A stretch of DNA of 64,000 nucleotides, taken from NCBI GenBank assembly GCA_959600905.1, contig CAUGNO010000003.1:1-64000 (forward strand), read 5' to 3'. This DNA is from UMGS1975 sp959600905 (GTDB taxonomy: Bacteria; Bacillota; Clostridia; Christensenellales; QAND01). The translations under genes and the position numbers were made by a program. The notes below the pieces were generated by a model that ran no database searches, had not been told where the DNA came from, and was given only the letters and a program-made list of their open reading frames with translations. Below are positions 61,198 to 64,000 of the stretch, in pieces; positions within the stretch are counted from its first letter, which is position 1; each line of letters begins with the position of its first letter.

Positions 61198-62214
61198 TTA
61201 TCTGCCAGCATTTTCCACTATCTCTGTCTTATTCATTTGTCGTTCCCAAAAGGAAACCGCATCATTCAACCATCCTTCTGCCACGGTACCCGTTCCAAGG
61301 CCAAAACCATGCTGTAGCCCTGGATACGAATGAAATTCCGTATCAATGCCCATGCTGTCCAGCACTTCCAACCGGCGCTTCATCTGCTGCCAAGAGGCAA
61401 TGCCATCGTTTTCCCCTACACAGGCAAACGTGGGTGGGTCAAGCTCACTATATTCGCTATATCCTGTATATTGCATGATCACCGCTGCGGGCCGAGGCAG
61501 ATCATTGCCGCCAAAAGCTGCTGTTCCATAAGACGCTACCCATGCGGCCATCCGGCCGCCGGCAGAGCCGCCCCAGAGGGAATAGTTGGAGGTATCCACT
61601 TCCAGTTCTTCGGCATGCTCAAAAATAAAGTCAATGGCTCTGGCCAAATCTTGGCAAGCATCCTGTGCGCTGGGACGATAAATGAGAGCAAACGCGTTAT
61701 AGCCCAATTTGGAAAGCTCCAAAGCGTGGGGAAAACTATCCTGCATGGCGCCAACATATGCAAACCCACCGCCTGCGTTGCACTCAGCAAACTTTGCACC
61801 AGGGGTTCCTTTGAAAAAGAATAGGCCCGTATTCCGCTTGTCCGGATCTTGTGTCTTTTCCTCTTCCGTATAAATATCATAAAAAATGGTTTGGCCCGCA
61901 TTGACACGCACTTTCAACGAATTGACGATTTCCACCGTTTTATCTGGGTCGATGTTGTTGTACCAAACCAAGCGAAGGGTGCCCAACGTATCGCCACTGT
62001 AATAGCCTTCTTCTATTGGAAAAAGCAAGCGCGCATACTCTCCAAAGGAAGGATCGCTCAACACCTCCTGGATGGGTGTATCCCGGTCATATGCCGTCAT
62101 TTCCGCTTCTCCCGCTTCTGTGGCGCTTATCACCGTGTTCATCGATGGGCCAGAACATCCCGTAAGCAAAAGCGCGGCGCAGAGAAAAGTGCTGATCCTT
62201 GTAAACCATTTCAT
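61198..62214 (-). CDS. Lipoprotein alpha/beta hydrolase
   Basis: This 338-residue protein has a lipoprotein signal ending LLLTGCSG and a hydrolase domain. AECNAGGGFAYVGAM is the oxyanion region, SLWGGSAGGRMAAWV the nucleophile elbow, and CVGENDGIAS and LQHGFGLG carry the acid and His. It is related to the hydrolase at 58217 but the two are clearly diverged. It is probably an outside esterase. The start is 62214 with AGGTGATGAA upstream; the longer frame to 62289 runs through a terminator. It is the first gene of the operon after the regulator. Confidence 0.85.
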   Translation of the reverse strand: MKWFTRISTFLCAALLLTGCSGPSMNTVISATEAGEAEMTAYDRDTPIQEVLSDPSFGEYARLLFPIEEGYYSGDTLGTLRLVWYNNIDPDKTVEIVNSLKVRVNAGQTIFYDIYTEEEKTQDPDKRNTGLFFFKGTPGAKFAECNAGGGFAYVGAMQDSFPHALELSKLGYNAFALIYRPSAQDACQDLARAIDFIFEHAEELEVDTSNYSLWGGSAGGRMAAWVASYGTAAFGGNDLPRPAAVIMQYTGYSEYSELDPPTFACVGENDGIASWQQMKRRLEVLDSMGIDTEFHSYPGLQHGFGLGTGTVAEGWLNDAVSFWERQMNKTEIVENAGR

Positions 62215-62244
62215 TTCATCACCTATATCCCCGTTGCTGTCCCG

Positions 62245-62282
62245 ATTATAAAAAAAACGAGACCTTTTCAGAAGTCTCGTTT
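62245..62282 (-). terminator. LysR terminator followed by a -10 element for the operon
   Basis: On the minus strand AAACGAGAC (62282-62274) and GTCTCGTTT (62263-62255) form a hairpin ending in a T-run, 40 bases after the lysR stop. A perfect TATAAT (62245-62250) starts at the end of the T-run and could be the -10 of the hydrolase operon; the -35 is weak, as expected for an activated promoter. Confidence 0.72.
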
Positions 62283-62322
62283 TGTTCATTAGTTTATATC
62301 TTAAGGTTATATCTATATGGCA

Positions 62323-63222
62323 TCAATACAAACCATGGTTAACCGCTTTTGCCGCATCCAGGAACCGCTGCACCGTCGGCGTAGGCTCCGGCGCATGGAG
62401 CAGCCCATATGGAATGCTATGATTCCATTCCACCGGGATTACCTTTAACAGCGGATGCACATGGGCCCATCCGGGAATTGCAAGCAATACATCGTTCGTG
62501 TTCTCGCATCGATTGAACACATCCATACTATAAAAATCAAAATCCACGATATGGATTTGATGGTGGTGCTGCCATAAATCATCCCGAAGCTGGTCTACAT
62601 AGTGGCTCCATCCTCTGTGCATCAGCAGCAGATTCTCGCCATATAGATCAGAGAGTTTCAATTTGTCTTTTGCCGCCAGCCGATGATGGATGGACACAGC
62701 GCAACAGAATGGTTCTCTTGACAGCTCCAATCCGGCGCACGAACGAAGATCCAGCATTGTATCGTCAAAAATGCCGCCGATTACATCTATATTTTTCCCT
62801 AAATTGGCAAGGATCTCCCTCGCATTTTCCGGGGTATTTTCAAAGGGAACGATTTGAAATTTAATATCCGGACACAAAGTTTGTATCCTCGACCATAGCT
62901 CCATGAGAAGCTGAGCAGGCGTGGTCGGCGATGAGCCGATGCGGATTATGCTTCCATCTTCCTGCATGGCGTTTTTCGCCCGTGTCACGGAATCCCGGCA
63001 ATACTGAATGATATACTTTGCATCCTGATACAGGGAACGTCCAGCATTTGTCAGCGTTAAACCGCGATGGCTGCGCTCAAATAGTTTTACGCCCAAGGAG
63101 CTTTCCAGCAAATTGATCTGCTTGATCACCGCAGTGGGCGTAATATAACTTTCTTCCGCTGCCTTGTTAAAGCTCCCCGCATCCGCTGCCCGGATAAAGG
63201 TCTCCAGTTGAGGGTTATACAT
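62323..63222 (-). CDS. LysR family transcription regulator
   Basis: This 299-residue regulator has the N-terminal winged helix (LETFIRAADAGSFNKAAEES, then TPTAVIKQINLLESSLGVKL, and FERSHRGLTLTNAG) and a substrate-binding domain (SIIRIGSSPTTPAQLLMELW). It lies at the head of, and in the same direction as, the hydrolase/redox operon, so it probably controls it. The ligand is unknown. Two palindromes upstream are candidate autoregulatory sites. Confidence 0.93.
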   Translation of the reverse strand: MYNPQLETFIRAADAGSFNKAAEESYITPTAVIKQINLLESSLGVKLFERSHRGLTLTNAGRSLYQDAKYIIQYCRDSVTRAKNAMQEDGSIIRIGSSPTTPAQLLMELWSRIQTLCPDIKFQIVPFENTPENAREILANLGKNIDVIGGIFDDTMLDLRSCAGLELSREPFCCAVSIHHRLAAKDKLKLSDLYGENLLLMHRGWSHYVDQLRDDLWQHHHQIHIVDFDFYSMDVFNRCENTNDVLLAIPGWAHVHPLLKVIPVEWNHSIPYGLLHAPEPTPTVQRFLDAAKAVNHGLY

Positions 63223-63266
63223 GGTTTTCGCCGCCCTTTCTCTGCAAATCTTTCTATTTCGCTATA

Positions 63267-63289
63267 CACTTTTGCACCTTGCAAAAGTG
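63267..63289. promoter_or_regulatory. Palindrome upstream of lysR
   Basis: Perfect 10-base arms CACTTTTGCA and TGCAAAAGTG flank 3 bases, 45 bases upstream of the lysR start. It may be an operator or a leader hairpin. Confidence 0.45.
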
Positions 63290-63377
63290 GCAAATCTCTG
63301 CTCTTTTTAACACAATGACTTTTATCCCCATTGTACAGATATTTCTACCTATATACCCGCTTTCTTCAAGGCTTTGT

Positions 63378-63397
63378 GCTATGGTATCGACCATAGC
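63378..63397. promoter_or_regulatory. Second palindrome in the lysR-dinB gap
   Basis: Perfect 8-base arms GCTATGGT and ACCATAGC flank ATCG. It is a candidate LysR-type site. The 63223-63609 gap otherwise holds the repeat at 63267 and the LexA box, and no gene. Confidence 0.45.
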
Positions 63398-63569
63398 GTT
63401 ATTGTCGTAAGATACAGGTTTCCTATTTGAATTATACCGTAAGAATATTAAGCGGCAAATGCAAATTTCTCCGTTCTATACGCACAGACATCCGTTCTAC
63501 ATAGGAATTTTGGCCGATAGAGATGCATCTTTCCAACTATTCCCAGTGCTAAAATGCATGATTTTCCCG

Positions 63570-63591
63570 TAGAATATAGGAACAAATGTTC
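63570..63591 (+). promoter_or_regulatory. LexA (SOS) box and -10 element of the Y-family polymerase gene
   Basis: GAACAAATGTTC at 63580-63591 matches the Gram-positive LexA core GAAC-RNRY-GTTC at every position; the flanking bases differ from the full consensus. It lies 19 bases upstream of the start codon, just after a TAGAAT (63570-63575) that could be the -10. Confidence 0.8.
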
Positions 63592-63609
63592 TTATTTTGG
63601 GGTGATTTT

Positions 63610-64000
63610 TTGCGTGTCATTCTTCATTCTGACCTCAATGCGTTCTATGCGTCGGTGGAATGTCTGCACCAACTGGATATTCGTCATAAGCCCGTTGCCG
63701 TATGCGGCCATCAGGAGCTGCGTCATGGCATCGTGCTTGCCAAAAACCAGCTGGCCAAGCAATGCGGTATAAAAACAGGCGACGCCATTTGGCAAGCACG
63801 GCAAAAAGCACCGGGGTTGGTCGTGGTTCCTCCCAACTTTCCTCTGTATATGAAGTTTTCCCAGTTGGTGCGAAACATCTATCTGCAATATACGCCTCAT
63901 GTAGAATCCTTTGGCCTAGACGAAGCCTGGTTGGATCTCACTCAACCCGGTATGACCTTGGAACAGGGACGCATCATTGCGGAAGAACTGCGCCGCCGCG
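63610..64000 (+). CDS. dinB: Y-family DNA polymerase (DinB/Pol IV type), N-terminal part
   Basis: The first 130 codons are in the window and the gene runs off the end. VILHSDLNAFYASVE carries the first catalytic Asp (residue 8), and VESFGLDEAWLDLT carries the Asp-Glu pair near residue 100. RHGIVLAKNQLAKQCGIKTG and APGLVVVPPNFPLYMKFS are typical of Firmicute Pol IV/YqjW-type enzymes. These copy damaged DNA. The start is TTG at 63610, with GGGGTG 5 bases upstream; no in-frame ATG precedes the conserved start. Confidence 0.92.
   Translation, partial: MRVILHSDLNAFYASVECLHQLDIRHKPVAVCGHQELRHGIVLAKNQLAKQCGIKTGDAIWQARQKAPGLVVVPPNFPLYMKFSQLVRNIYLQYTPHVESFGLDEAWLDLTQPGMTLEQGRIIAEELRRR

Overview
The window looks like the chromosome of a low-to-mid GC, spore-forming, anaerobic Firmicute of class Clostridia. 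SpoIIE, SpoVT and a SpoVB-type flippase are present, the FeoAB region is clostridial in style, and the gene order follows the origin-proximal core of Bacillus/Clostridium chromosomes (glmU-pth-mfd-spoVT-spoVB-mazG-rqcP; spoIIE-tilS-hpt-ftsH; rpoB-rpoC-L7Ae-rpsL-rpsG-fusA-tuf). No rRNA, tRNA, CRISPR array, insertion sequence or prophage was seen. I cannot name the genus.

Layout. 1-12 kb (minus): str/rpoBC block, with an unrecognised 263-residue zinc-ribbon-like membrane protein between rpoC and the L7Ae-like gene, and an internal promoter for the ribosomal half. 12-17 kb (minus): PIN/TRAM membrane protein, CarD, RadA, a membrane-anchored propeller-like protein, IspF and RqcP. 17-30 kb (mostly minus): HU, MazG, SpoVB, SpoVT, one plus-strand phosphohexomutase, then a parvulin-type lipoprotein, Mfd, Pth and GlmU. 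30-37 kb (plus): a complete F1Fo ATP synthase operon (I-a-c-b-delta-alpha-gamma-beta-epsilon) lying between glmU and prs. Its delta subunit is only 71 residues and matches just the C-terminal half of the family. 37-45 kb (minus): prs, ftsH, hpt, tilS, a GNAT acetyltransferase and spoIIE. 45-49 kb (minus): ferrous iron uptake operon feoA-feoA-feoB, a small Cys-rich membrane protein and a DtxR-like regulator, with three matching inverted-repeat operators. 49-55 kb: threonine aldolase, then a LacI-type regulator divergent from galT-galM-galK with a clear shared operator region. 55-63 kb (minus): an accessory operon of lipid-anchored alpha/beta hydrolases, a lipid-anchored flavodoxin, an iron-type alcohol dehydrogenase, an FMN reductase, an aldo/keto reductase, a frameshifted esterase and a DUF4405-like putative haem membrane protein, preceded by a LysR regulator. 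63.6-64 kb (plus): the start of a Y-family DNA polymerase with a perfect-core LexA box.

Most of the window is ordinary core genome. The best leads are the minimal ATP synthase delta subunit, the secreted-flavodoxin/membrane-cytochrome/hydrolase operon, the Feo regulator that appears to have lost the usual metal ligands, and the parvulin domain split by a coiled coil.
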